From UMGS172 sp045636945 (GTDB lineage: Bacteria > Bacillota > Clostridia > Oscillospirales > Acutalibacteraceae): DNA of 53,273 nucleotides. Under the pieces are notes generated by a model that ran no database searches, was not told where the DNA came from, and saw only the letters and a list, made by a program, of their open reading frames with translations. The position numbers and the translations under genes are program-made. The stretch is from the NCBI GenBank assembly GCA_045636945.1, contig JAZTYO010000008.1, positions 1 through 53,273 on the forward strand, in the 5' to 3' direction. This document shows, piece by piece, positions 39,716 to 49,000 of this stretch (position 1 is its first letter; each line of letters opens with the position of its first letter).

Positions 39716-40302
39716 AAATAATCGGACTTACAGGACCAACGGGAAGCGGTAAATCCACCGTCGCGGATTTTCTCCAAGAAAAAGGCTTTGCGGTTATCGA
39801 TTGCGACCTTGTCGCACGCGAGGTTGTCGAAAAGGGAAGTCCGTTGCTTGAAATTTTGAGCGAGGCTTTTGGTAATGATATTTTATTATCGGACCGAAGC
39901 CTTGACCGCAAAGAATTGGCCAAAAAAGCTTTTTGCGATAAAGAATCAACAGAATTGTTGAATTCAATAATGCTACCCTTCATTGCTAACCGCATAAACG
40001 AACAGTTGATGATTTTGGCCGATGATGGGGTAGAGGCAACCGTTTTGGATGCACCAACGCTTTTTGAAAGTGGACTCGATTCGGAGTGTGATGCGGTTAT
40101 TGCAGTTTTGTGTGACCGCGAAATCAGAAAGCAACGAATTATTGCACGCGATAATCTGACCGACGAGCAGGCCGAAACAAGACTCAAAGCATCAAGACCC
40201 AATTCATTCTATAATGACCGAACAGGGCATATAGTTTTCGGTGACGGCACCGTGGAGGATACACGGTCGGCTGTCGAAAAAATTCTGGAGGATATACTCT
40301 GA
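39712..40302 (+). CDS. coaE: Dephospho-CoA kinase
   Basis: A 196-residue CoaE for the last step of coenzyme A synthesis. The P-loop GLTGPTGSGKSTVADFL is at the N-terminus, VIDCDLVAREVVEKGSP is the acceptor-binding region, and VLDAPTLFESGLDSECDAVIAVLCD is the third conserved block. Full length. Its start overlaps the Sua5 gene (ATGA) and its stop shares a base with the transglycosylase start (TGATG), a tightly coupled trio. Confidence 0.95.
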   Translation: MKIIGLTGPTGSGKSTVADFLQEKGFAVIDCDLVAREVVEKGSPLLEILSEAFGNDILLSDRSLDRKELAKKAFCDKESTELLNSIMLPFIANRINEQLMILADDGVEATVLDAPTLFESGLDSECDAVIAVLCDREIRKQRIIARDNLTDEQAETRLKASRPNSFYNDRTGHIVFGDGTVEDTRSAVEKILEDIL

Positions 40303-40853
40303 TGAAGACGGTAAGTGCTGTCGCAAGATTTGTGTTTTGTGTTGCAATCGTGATTATTGTTGCAATCGCAGGTTACAATATATATTTGAAGACCTCTCAT
40401 CCCACCGATTTTGAAGGCTTTGTTGAGCATTACTGCGATGAGTATGACGTTGACAGAGCACTCGTTCTTGCAGTTATCAAATGCGAAAGCAGTTTTAACA
40501 AGGATGCAGAGTCGGGTGCGGGTGCTAAAGGTCTTATGCAGTTGACCGAGGAAACCTTTAACGACGTTCACAAAATGGTGGATGACGATGAGGAAATAAC
40601 CTATAAAACCCATTGGAACGATGCCGAAACCAATATAAAATACGGCACCAAATATATTTCCTACCTTTTTACGCTTTTTGACGGTGACAAGACCGCTGTA
40701 CTTGCGGCATATAATGCGGGTATGGGTAACGTAAGACAGTGGATGGGTGACGATAATCGCTTGAGTGTAGCTGAAATCAAATTCCCCGAAACCAAGGATT
40801 ACGTTCAAAAGGTTTTAAAGGCAGAAGAAACATACAAGAAACTTTACCCGTAA
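40302..40853 (+). CDS. Membrane-anchored lytic transglycosylase (Slt type)
   Basis: A 183-residue protein with an N-terminal membrane anchor (ARFVFCVAIVIIVAIAGYNIYL) and an SLT domain: VLAVIKCESSFNKDAESGAGAKGLMQLTEETF contains the catalytic Glu (in ESSF), and AAYNAGMGNVRQWM is the substrate-binding loop. It cleaves peptidoglycan glycan strands with 1,6-anhydro ends outside the membrane. Coupled to coaE. Confidence 0.9.
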   Translation: MKTVSAVARFVFCVAIVIIVAIAGYNIYLKTSHPTDFEGFVEHYCDEYDVDRALVLAVIKCESSFNKDAESGAGAKGLMQLTEETFNDVHKMVDDDEEITYKTHWNDAETNIKYGTKYISYLFTLFDGDKTAVLAAYNAGMGNVRQWMGDDNRLSVAEIKFPETKDYVQKVLKAEETYKKLYP

Positions 40854-40865
40854 AGGAGAATTACT

Positions 40866-42260
40866 ATGTCTGAGATTTTTAATGAACTGAAAGACAAGCT
40901 TTGCTACAAAAAGACCAACGGCTTAAAGTTGGATAACATTGATTTTAATGCAGTTGAGGATTTTAACAAAGGTTATGCCGAGTTTTTGGGTTACGGCAAG
41001 ACCGAACGTCTTTGCGTTAAGAAGGCAATCGAGATTGCCGAAGCAAACGGCTTTGTTGAGTTTGAGCTTGATAAGAAATATTCGGCAGGAGAAAAGGTGT
41101 ACGTCAATAACCACGGCAAGTCGTTGGTTATTGCGGTTATTGGCACTGAGCCCGTTGAGAAAGGTACAAGAATTGCTGTTGCACATATTGATTCTCCCCG
41201 AATTGATTTGAAGCCCAATCCCCTTTACGAAGAAGCCGAAATGGCACTTTTCAAGACCCATTACTACGGTGGAATCAAAAAATATCAGTGGACCACCGTA
41301 CCCCTTGCACTTCACGGTGTATTCTGCAAAAAGGACGGCACTACCGTTGAGGTTTCTATCGGTGAAAACGAGGATGAGCCGTGCTTTGTAGTGACCGACC
41401 TTTTGCCCCACCTTGCACAGGACCAATACAAGCGTACTCCCGGTGACCTCATCAAGGGTGAAGAACTGAACGTTTTGGTTGGCAGCCGTCCCTTTAAGGA
41501 TGATGAGGGCAGCGAGCTCGTAAAACTCAACATTCTCAACATTCTTTTTGAGAAATACGGCATAACCGAGGAGGATTTCCTTTCGGCCGAATTGGAATGT
41601 GTACCTGCAGGTAAGCCCCGTGACATCGGATTTGACCGTTCTTTGATGGGTGCATACGGACACGACGACCGTGTTTGCGCATACCCCTGCCTTATGGCAA
41701 CAGTTGATACCAAGGCTCCCAAGTATACCGTAATCTCGGTGCTTGCTGATAAGGAAGAAACCGGTTCAGACGGCAACACCGGTATGCAGTCGACCTTCTT
41801 AGAGTTCTTTATTAACGACCTTGCCGCTATGCAGGGTGGCAGAGGCAGTGTTGCACTCCGCAACTCTAAGTGCTTGTCGGCCGACGTTAATGCTGCATTT
41901 GACCCGACCTTCCCCGACGTTATGGAAAGAAGAAACTCCGCATTTATAAACTACGGTGCAGTTATCACCAAGTACACAGGTTCTCGCGGTAAGGGTGGCA
42001 CTTCGGATGCTTCGGCAGAGTTTGTCGCCTGGATACGCAAGGCGCTCGACGATAACGGTGTTGTCTGGCAGACGGGTGAGCTCGGCAAGGTAGACCTTGG
42101 CGGCGGCGGTACCGTTGCAAAGTATATCGCCAACCTTGGTGTTGACGTTGTTGACCTTGGTGTTCCCGTTCTTTCAATGCACGCACCCTTTGAGGTTGTT
42201 TCCAAGTTTGACGTTTATATGACCTATAAGGCAGTCAAAGCACTTTTTGATGCCGAATAA
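40866..42260 (+). CDS. M18 family zinc aminopeptidase
   Basis: A 464-residue metallopeptidase of family M18 (aspartyl-aminopeptidase-like). Metal ligands are in VAHIDSPRIDLKP (His), GAYGHDDRVCAYPCL (Asp), LADKEETGSDGNTG (Glu pair) and LSMHAPFEVVSKFD (His). SAEFVAWIRKAL and GKVDLGGGGTVAKY are further conserved blocks. It is cytoplasmic and probably trims N-terminal acidic or other residues. AAGGAGAATTACT precedes the ATG. Ends the operon before a terminator. Codon use suggests high expression. Confidence 0.93.
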   Translation: MSEIFNELKDKLCYKKTNGLKLDNIDFNAVEDFNKGYAEFLGYGKTERLCVKKAIEIAEANGFVEFELDKKYSAGEKVYVNNHGKSLVIAVIGTEPVEKGTRIAVAHIDSPRIDLKPNPLYEEAEMALFKTHYYGGIKKYQWTTVPLALHGVFCKKDGTTVEVSIGENEDEPCFVVTDLLPHLAQDQYKRTPGDLIKGEELNVLVGSRPFKDDEGSELVKLNILNILFEKYGITEEDFLSAELECVPAGKPRDIGFDRSLMGAYGHDDRVCAYPCLMATVDTKAPKYTVISVLADKEETGSDGNTGMQSTFLEFFINDLAAMQGGRGSVALRNSKCLSADVNAAFDPTFPDVMERRNSAFINYGAVITKYTGSRGKGGTSDASAEFVAWIRKALDDNGVVWQTGELGKVDLGGGGTVAKYIANLGVDVVDLGVPVLSMHAPFEVVSKFDVYMTYKAVKALFDAE

Positions 42261-42272
42261 TTTAACCTTTTT

Positions 42273-42306
42273 AAAAGCTCTGCTACGGCAGGGCTTTTAT
42301 TTTTAC
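42273..42306 (+). terminator. Terminator after the aminopeptidase
   Basis: AAAAGCTCTGC-TACG-GCAGGGCTTTT (42273-42298) is an 11-bp stem with one wobble, followed by ATTTTTAC. Confidence 0.9.
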
Positions 42307-42346
42307 AATAATAGTTAAACACGTTAATAAAATTTTCAAGAAACTA

Positions 42347-42375
42347 TTGACGGGAAACGCGACAGCAGTTAAAAT
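42347..42375 (+). promoter_or_regulatory. Promoter of fruK-ptsI
   Basis: TTGACG (42347-42352), 17-base spacer, TAAAAT (42370-42375). No obvious operator palindrome was seen around it. Confidence 0.6.
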
Positions 42376-42405
42376 AAAATTAAAGACATGAGAAAGGGTG
42401 CTTGT

Positions 42406-43305
42406 ATGGTTTATACCTTAACGCTTAATCCTGCTTTGGATTATATTGTTAAGACCGATACCTTGATCGTTGGTCAAACCAATCGCAGTCGGTCGGAAGA
42501 TATACAGTTCGGTGGCAAAGGTATAAACGTGTCTTGCGTTTTGCGTGAACTGCAGGTTGAGTCGGTAGCGTTGGGCTTTGTGGCAGGCTTTACAGGTGAT
42601 GAGCTTGTACGTCAACTATCCAAAGCAGGGATAAAAACCGATTTTATAAAGCTTCCCAATGGCAACACCCGTATAAACGTAAAACTGAAAGGCGATACTG
42701 AAACCGAGATAAATGCATCAGGTCCTGTGATACCTGATGAGGCTTTGGGTGAAATGTTTCAAAAACTCGACAAACTTTCAAAGGGTGATACCCTTGTTCT
42801 TTCGGGCAGTGTGCCACCGTCGGTATCAACCGATATTTACGAGCAGATAATGTCAAAACTGCAACAAAAGGGTGTTCGGTTTGTTGTGGATTCATCAAAA
42901 GCAGCTTTGCTGAACACTTTGAAGTATAACCCGTTTTTGATAAAACCCAACGTGGCCGAGCTTAGTGAAACAATGGGACAAGCCCTGACCACCGATGAAG
43001 AGATTATAGAGGCGGCTTTAACCTTAAAAAATAAAGGTGCTGAAAACGTGCTTGTGTCACGCGGTGATAAAGGTGCAATTCTTGTAGACCGATACGGCAA
43101 GGTTTACACTGTATCGGCTATAAAACTCAATGCCGTCAATACGGTGGGTGCAGGTGATTCAATGGTTGCAGGCTTTATTGCAGGTATTGAACAAGGAATG
43201 AATTATGAAAAAGCGTTGCAGTTGAGTGTGGCATCCGCAAGTGCTACTGCCACATCCGAAAGATTGGCAATAAAAGAGGAGATAGTAAGGTTTTTCAATA
43301 TTTAA
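42406..43305 (+). CDS. fruK: 1-phosphofructokinase (PfkB family)
   Basis: A 299-residue PfkB-family kinase. TLNPALDYIV at the N-terminus, FGGKGINVSCVLRELQ near 35-50 and NTVGAGDSMVAGFIAG with catalytic Asp251 identify the FruK/LacC group, which phosphorylates fructose-1-phosphate or tagatose-6-phosphate. FruK is preferred because of the adjacent PTS gene. The ATG at 42406 follows GAAAGGGTG; an upstream ATG at 42388 is less well placed. No fruA or fruR gene is in view. Confidence 0.85.
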   Translation: MVYTLTLNPALDYIVKTDTLIVGQTNRSRSEDIQFGGKGINVSCVLRELQVESVALGFVAGFTGDELVRQLSKAGIKTDFIKLPNGNTRINVKLKGDTETEINASGPVIPDEALGEMFQKLDKLSKGDTLVLSGSVPPSVSTDIYEQIMSKLQQKGVRFVVDSSKAALLNTLKYNPFLIKPNVAELSETMGQALTTDEEIIEAALTLKNKGAENVLVSRGDKGAILVDRYGKVYTVSAIKLNAVNTVGAGDSMVAGFIAGIEQGMNYEKALQLSVASASATATSERLAIKEEIVRFFNI

Positions 43306-43317
43306 TGGAGGGAAGAT

Positions 43318-45009
43318 ATGCTGGAAGGTATTGGTGTTTCTAACGGTATTGCAATTGGAAAAGTAGTAAAATATGTTGAACGCTCGCTTGAGTACAATCA
43401 AAAAGCCACAAGTAATACCGACACCGAAAAGCGTCGGTTTGGTAATGCTGTCGGCGAATTCTGTCTGAGAGTGAACGACCTTGCAGGCAGTATGGATAAG
43501 ACTGCCGCCGACGGACAGATACTTCGCGGTTATCTTGCAATGATAAACGACCCGTACCTTACCGAAATTGTTTTCTCTATGCTTGAAAACGGAGCTTCGG
43601 CCGAGGAAGCCGTATCTGTTTCCTGCGATAAGTTCATAAAGCTGTTTACCGACTCGGCTGACGAACTTGTACGACACCGCGCCGCCGATATTGAGGATAT
43701 CAAAAGACAGATGCTTGAGATTTTGCTCGGCGTTGAATATGCCGACCTCAAAAGCCTCCCCAAAAACACAATTCTTGTGACCAAGGAATTGACCCCGTCA
43801 ATGACGGTTGGACTTGAAAGCTCTGGAGTTGTCGGAATAATTGCCGAAAAGGGTGGCAGAACCTCCCATTCGGCCATAATTTCCCGTTCGCTCGGTCTGC
43901 CTACCGTTTTGGGCGTTCAGGATGTCACCGAAAAGCTTTCGGATGGTGAAATGGTAGCTATCGATGGTGAAACAGGAGAAATATACAAGTCGACCGAATC
44001 GGGTGCCGAACGTCTTGCCGACAAAAAGAAGAACTACCGCCGTATTAAAGAGGAGCAGTATACCGCGTTCTTTGGCAAACCGTCTATAACGGTCGACGGT
44101 GAAAGTGTTGCCCTTATGGCCAATATCGATTCGCCTCGTGATATAGAGGTTATTCTTAAAAACGATGCCGAGGGTGTAGGACTTTTCAGAACCGAGGGCT
44201 TCTTCCTTGATAGAGGTGTACTTCCGACTGAGGACGAGCAGTACAAGGCCTACCGTTCGGTTGCCGAAGTTATGAACGGCAAACGTGTTGTAATCAGAAC
44301 CTTGGATGTTGGCGGTGACAAAAAAATACCGACCTTGAAATACGAAAACGAGGACAACCCGTTTTTGGGACTGAGGGCTATAAGGCATTCAATCAAAAAC
44401 CAAGGCTTATTCAGAACACAGTTAAGGGCAATACTCAGAGCATCGGCACACGGCAATGTTAGTTTGATGATACCGCTTGTAACCCGTGCCGACGAGATTA
44501 TATATGTAAAGAATCTGCTTAAGCGCCTGAAATCAGAACTTGATTCTGAAGGTATACCTTATAACAAGGATATAAAGGTTGGTGTGATGATAGAAACGCC
44601 TGCCGCTTGTGCTATAGTTGATATTTTGGTTAAGTATGCCGACTTTTTCAGTATCGGCACCAACGACCTAATAGGTTATACTATGGCGGTCGATCGTGGC
44701 AATCCTAATGTGAGCTATTTGTATTCAGCATATGAGCCTGCTATTTTGAGAATGATACGCTTTGTTGTGCGAACGGCAATAGAACACGGTGTTGAATGTT
44801 CAATGTGCGGAGAGGTTGCCTCGGATGAACGGTTCTTACCGTTACTGTTGTCGTTTGGTCTAAGGTCGTTCAGTGTGAACCCGTCAAACATTCTGAGTTT
44901 AAGGGCAACATTGTCGACGTTGAACCTCAAGGACTGCAATCGTATAGCCGAAAAGGTTATGGAGCAGGAGAGAGCTCGAAGCGTGGAAAGCACCTTGGCA
45001 GAAAAATAG
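43318..45009 (+). CDS. ptsI: PTS Enzyme I
   Basis: A 563-residue phosphoenolpyruvate-protein phosphotransferase, the first common step of PTS sugar uptake. The phosphorylated His184 is in GGRTSHSAIISRSLGLPTV. The C-terminal PEP-binding barrel has VALMANIDSPRD, GVGLFRTEGFFLDR, RTLDVGGDKK and the active-site Cys in SMCGEVASDE. GGAGGGAAGAT precedes the ATG. It follows fruK by 12 bases. HPr and EII components are not in the window. A terminator follows. Confidence 0.95.
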   Translation: MLEGIGVSNGIAIGKVVKYVERSLEYNQKATSNTDTEKRRFGNAVGEFCLRVNDLAGSMDKTAADGQILRGYLAMINDPYLTEIVFSMLENGASAEEAVSVSCDKFIKLFTDSADELVRHRAADIEDIKRQMLEILLGVEYADLKSLPKNTILVTKELTPSMTVGLESSGVVGIIAEKGGRTSHSAIISRSLGLPTVLGVQDVTEKLSDGEMVAIDGETGEIYKSTESGAERLADKKKNYRRIKEEQYTAFFGKPSITVDGESVALMANIDSPRDIEVILKNDAEGVGLFRTEGFFLDRGVLPTEDEQYKAYRSVAEVMNGKRVVIRTLDVGGDKKIPTLKYENEDNPFLGLRAIRHSIKNQGLFRTQLRAILRASAHGNVSLMIPLVTRADEIIYVKNLLKRLKSELDSEGIPYNKDIKVGVMIETPAACAIVDILVKYADFFSIGTNDLIGYTMAVDRGNPNVSYLYSAYEPAILRMIRFVVRTAIEHGVECSMCGEVASDERFLPLLLSFGLRSFSVNPSNILSLRATLSTLNLKDCNRIAEKVMEQERARSVESTLAEK

Positions 45010-45017
45010 ATGTAAAG

Positions 45018-45046
45018 CCGACAGTATCCACTGTCGGTTTTTAATT
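45018..45046 (+). terminator. Terminator after ptsI
   Basis: CCGACAG (45018-45024) pairs with CTGTCGG (45031-45037), followed by TTTTTAATTTT. Confidence 0.9.
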
Positions 45047-45057
45047 TTCAGGAAGAT

Positions 45058-45108
45058 GTTGACAAATCAACGTTTTTGTGGTATAGTACCACTTGTTGAC
45101 AAATCAAT
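45058..45108 (+). promoter_or_regulatory. MarR promoter with two identical operators
   Basis: GTTGACAAATCAAC (45058-45071) and GTTGACAAATCAAT (45095-45108) are near-identical palindromes (TTGA-CAAA-TCAA core) 37 bases apart. The first supplies the -35 TTGACA (45059-45064); TATAGT (45082-45087) is the -10 after 17 bases. The second covers the expected transcription start region. This is the layout of an autoregulated MarR promoter. Confidence 0.8.
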
Positions 45109-45124
45109 ATTGGGAGAGGATATA

Positions 45125-45583
45125 ATGATTACAAGATTTGAAAGATTTACCTACGCAATTTCGGAAATCAACCGTTATTGGCATACAATAGCTTCTCACG
45201 AGATGTCAAAATACGGACTCAGGGGTCCGTTTGCGGTGTACCTTACCGTGCTTTACCGTCATAGTGACGGTGTCACCTCGGTGCAGTTGGGTGAGCTTTG
45301 CGACAAGAACAAGGCTGATGTGTCGCGAGCATTGTCGGTGCTAGAGGAAAAAGGGCTTGCTGTTCGCGAGGCAAACAACAATAGCCTCTACCGTGCCAAG
45401 ATTCATTTGACTAAAGAGGGTAGGCTTGCTGCCGAGCAGGTTCAGAAGGCTGCGTCACGTGCTGTCGAGATGGGTGGAGATGGATTAACTGATGAACGCC
45501 GTGATATTTTCTATCAGGTGCTTGAGCATATAGCCGATAATCTCCAGATAGCCGCATCACAGTGCGATAATGAATCAAATTAA
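45125..45583 (+). CDS. MarR-family transcriptional regulator
   Basis: A 152-residue winged-helix regulator. Residues about 50-110 (VTSVQLGELCDKNKADVSRALSVLEEKGLAVREANNNSLYRAKIHLTKEGRLAAEQV) are the MarR DNA-binding domain with recognition helix and wing; flanking helices form the dimer interface. ATG at 45125 follows GGGAGAGGATATA. It probably represses itself through the two palindromes just upstream. No co-transcribed target gene follows: 500 bases of non-coding DNA separate it from the surface protein gene. Confidence 0.9.
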   Translation: MITRFERFTYAISEINRYWHTIASHEMSKYGLRGPFAVYLTVLYRHSDGVTSVQLGELCDKNKADVSRALSVLEEKGLAVREANNNSLYRAKIHLTKEGRLAAEQVQKAASRAVEMGGDGLTDERRDIFYQVLEHIADNLQIAASQCDNESN

Positions 45584-45690
45584 AATAAGGCTGAACCCGA
45601 TAAAATACAAAATATAAAGTAAAATCAAAAAAACGCAATTTGAAATAGTGCGAATTAAATAATGTAGTTATACAAAAACATACAAAACTA

Positions 45691-45735
45691 AAAACCAACC
45701 ATCGACGAAAATAACCTCGGCGGTGGTTTTTATAT
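45691..45735 (+). terminator. Terminator downstream of the MarR gene
   Basis: AAAACCA(A)CC at 45691-45700 pairs with GGTGGTTTT at 45722-45730 (one bulge), followed by TATATA. The segment 45584-45690 between the MarR gene and this hairpin is AT-rich with no gene seen. Confidence 0.55.
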
Positions 45736-45760
45736 AGGTTGGAATTAGCTTATGCTTCGT

Positions 45761-45789
45761 AGGGGGATTCACGAATCACCCAAACCCCT
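45761..45789. repeat. Nested palindrome related to the 2430 hairpin
   Basis: AGGGG (45761-45765) pairs with CCCCT (45785-45789), and inside it GATTC (45766-45770) with GAATC (45773-45777). The GATTC-AC-GAATC core resembles the GCGATT-AATG-AATCG hairpin at 2430-2459, so both may be degenerate copies of one interspersed repeat. Confidence 0.4.
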
Positions 45790-45853
45790 CTGAATTTTGT
45801 GACAATCGTCAGAATAATGAAATAATTTGCTGAAGTATGCACCGAAATTTTAG

Positions 45854-46006
45854 AATTATATCCTATAATTGGGAGTTTATATCGCAAGGCCAATAAAGTA
45901 AGTTGAGATGTATAAAAGATTGTTGAAATTAACAATAAACACATGTCGATTTTGTTAATAAATACATAAGAAAAAACTTGCATTTGTCACAATCGTTTGT
46001 TATAAT
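45854..46006 (+). promoter_or_regulatory. Promoter and upstream palindromes of the surface protein gene
   Basis: TTGCAT (45978-45983), 17-base spacer, consensus TATAAT (46001-46006). Upstream are two inverted repeats: AATTATA-TCC-TATAATT (45854-45870) and ATTAACAA (45928-45935) with TTGTTAAT (45952-45959). The second ends 18 bases before the -35 and may be an activator or repressor site. The leader to the ATG is about 80 bases. Confidence 0.6.
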
Positions 46007-46091
46007 ATGGGTAAGAGTGGTACTGTATCGGGGTTTTTATATCCTGACGCAGTATTTGTGCTTATTTTATTTCCAAAAGGAGAATTTCATT

Positions 46092-49000
46092 ATGACAAGG
46101 AACATCAGAAAAATTGTCAGCGTTATTTGTGCTGTAGCGCTTCTGTTGTCTCTCTGCACTGTGTCGTTGATCGGCTCTACTTCGGCTGTTATCAACAACA
46201 ACGACGGTGCCTCTGTAGTCACCAATTATGAGACCTTGAAGACTTACGATTTTGATAACGCATCCGGCTTCGGCTACAGGCGCTACATTGACGTCTTTGA
46301 GTACGTCAACGGCGGCGTAGTGCTTGAAAATGACGGTCACGGTGGCGGTGTTTGGCTCGCAACCGATCCTGCACACACCGATGTCGTTGACCATAAGAAC
46401 GGCGCTGCTTACGATACACTTTTGAGACTTGAAGCAGGTGCTACTTACCGTGTGACCTTTGATTACAAGTACCTCGCTGGTGCTACAAAGGGTCGCGTTT
46501 TGCTTTTGGTTGCTCCCGATGCTACCTCTACTGTGGATAGCTCCACACCCCAAAAGAATGGCACTTACATCACGGTTACTGAGAAAACAAATCAGGAACC
46601 CGTTCTCAACTTTGATCCTGCTCTTGCCGAGGATACTGCTGTTCAGAAGGCCACCTATATCTTCACTGTTGGTGACAAGAGCATCAACCTCGGCTTTACC
46701 GGCGAGCAGTCCAGATGTAAAGCTTGGATTGATAATGTTGTTATCGAGAAGGGCACTTCTAGTATTGTTCTTAAAGACCTTAACAACGAGTACAACTTCG
46801 ACTATACTGACGAAGCTATTCAGAACGCTGTCCTTGACAGAATGAACGTTCTTAATGCTACCCAGGCTCACTACTCTTGGTACAACTGGAATGATTTCAA
46901 ATTCAACGCTTCCGGTTCTGATTCTTATCCCGGTCTCCCTTGTTTCACCGATGAAGGTATGAAATATGTCATCGGTAAGGGTCACGTCTTTGAACAGGAT
47001 TCTAAGAAAATTTGGGCTTCCAACGCGCTTGTCTACGGTGCAGGTAACGATGACGGTTTGGGAAACAAGGACATCAAGTACTTAAGATTCTGCGACGAGG
47101 CTACCTATCTTATTACTGTAAAGTATAAGGTAACTCAGGTTACCACCGACGTAACTCTTGGCCTTGCATATATGAATACCTGTACCGCTGGTGAGATGTC
47201 TATCATCCCCGGCTCTGTGGTTACTTATAATAGTACTACCGATGATTGGCAGTATCTTACTGTGGCTGTTGATACTGCAGAGACTCCCGAGATTGCTGAT
47301 AAGATTCTTACTCTTACCGCTTGTGTAAGCCGCGACCAGAAATGGGCTACCGTTGTGGTTGATTCTATCAATATTAAGGAAAAGAGAAATGTCACCAACG
47401 GTGTTGCTATTATGGCATATAATAACAAGGGCAATGTTAAGTACAATATAATTTCTATCGGTTCCAACATTACTCTTGATATTCCCACTAACGACAATCC
47501 TGATGCTGCATTCGCAGGTTGGTACACCTCTGCTGATTTTGCAGAAGGCACTAAGGTGGATATGAACGGTTATACCCCCGTTAAGGGCGTTAACAACCTT
47601 TATGCTAAGTGGGTTAATACTGCATCGGTTGTCAGATTCGACAATCAGGGTGCTGTTACCGAGCAGAAGTTTGCGGTAGGCCTCGAGCTTCCTGACCCTG
47701 TTCGTCCTAACCCCTACCTCTTCTTTGAAGGATGGTATACCGATACCAACTTCACAACCAAGCTTACTACTGTTCCTGATTATGATGTTACCTTGTACGC
47801 AAAATATAACGGTTCTTTCTTGAACTTCAATAATATTGCAAAAGCTGATGGCACAGGCTCTCCGTATCTCACTGCCGATCCTGCTGATCCTGATAACTCT
47901 GTTGTTAAGTTCACTGCAGGCAAGAGTGCTCGTCCTAACTTTATGATTCCTGCTTATGATATTGCAGATTCTAAAGGATTTGAGATCAAGCCTAACACTT
48001 CTTATATCGTCACTTACAAGATTAAGAAGATTGACGCAGATACTGATGCAAGCGTAGACCTTTATCAGGGTGATAAACCTTCCGGAGACGCTACTACCCG
48101 TACCCAGATGAAGGATTCAAATGCTAAAGCAAATTCGACTGACGAGTGGACAAATGTAACTTACAGCTTCACTACCGGTGAGACTCTCTATCTTGAAAAG
48201 ACAAATTGGTCTTATCAGAATCATGTATTCTTCACCATCTACAGTGGTAGTGGTAATGTAGGCGTTTACCTCGACGATTTCTGTATCGCTGAGGTGCTTG
48301 ATGAGGCTCCCGAGGGCACCGTTACTATTAACTTTGAGGCTAACGGTACTGAGGTTCCTCCTATGTACGGTTACACTGGTGAGAACATCCCCGTACTTGC
48401 AGCCCCCATTGTCGGCGGTTACGAATTCCAGGGATGGTATGTTGACAAGCGTCTTACCATTCCCTTCACCGCAACTACCTTCGGTGATTCCAATATTACT
48501 CTTTACGCAAAGTGGAAAGCTGTTCCCTTCCTCGTAGACTTTACTGATTATGAGAAGGGCCAAGCTTCTGAACGTGCTAAGTTTGTTAATGAAAATGGTA
48601 ACGACTACATCGATTGGCACGTAGCATATGCAACCAATAACACAAGTAATACAGGTACAGGTTACCGTATCTTCCTTAACAAGGGTGGCGTACATCAGCA
48701 GGTTGAACTTGGTACTACATACACATTCAGCTTCAAGTATAAGCTCCTCGAGGGTGACATAAAAATTCGTGCAGTCACAACTGCTAAGCTTAACGGTTGG
48801 GTTTCTTACGTAGAACATAAGGGTCAGGAACTTGTTATCAACAAGGTTACCAACGATTGGACAGAAGGCACTCTTACCTTTACTATTAACGAAATTGATG
48901 GTACTGGTAACTACCTCTCCTTTGGTGTTGCTGGCCACGGTCACATTCTCCTCGACGATATCGTTATTCTGGCAGGTGGCGGTAAGATGAATCTCTACGG

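Noticed and set aside
45750..45983. 77-codon minus-strand ORF
   Set aside because: Its C-terminal part is the translation of a palindromic repeat and the rest is AT-rich intergenic sequence containing the promoter of the next gene.
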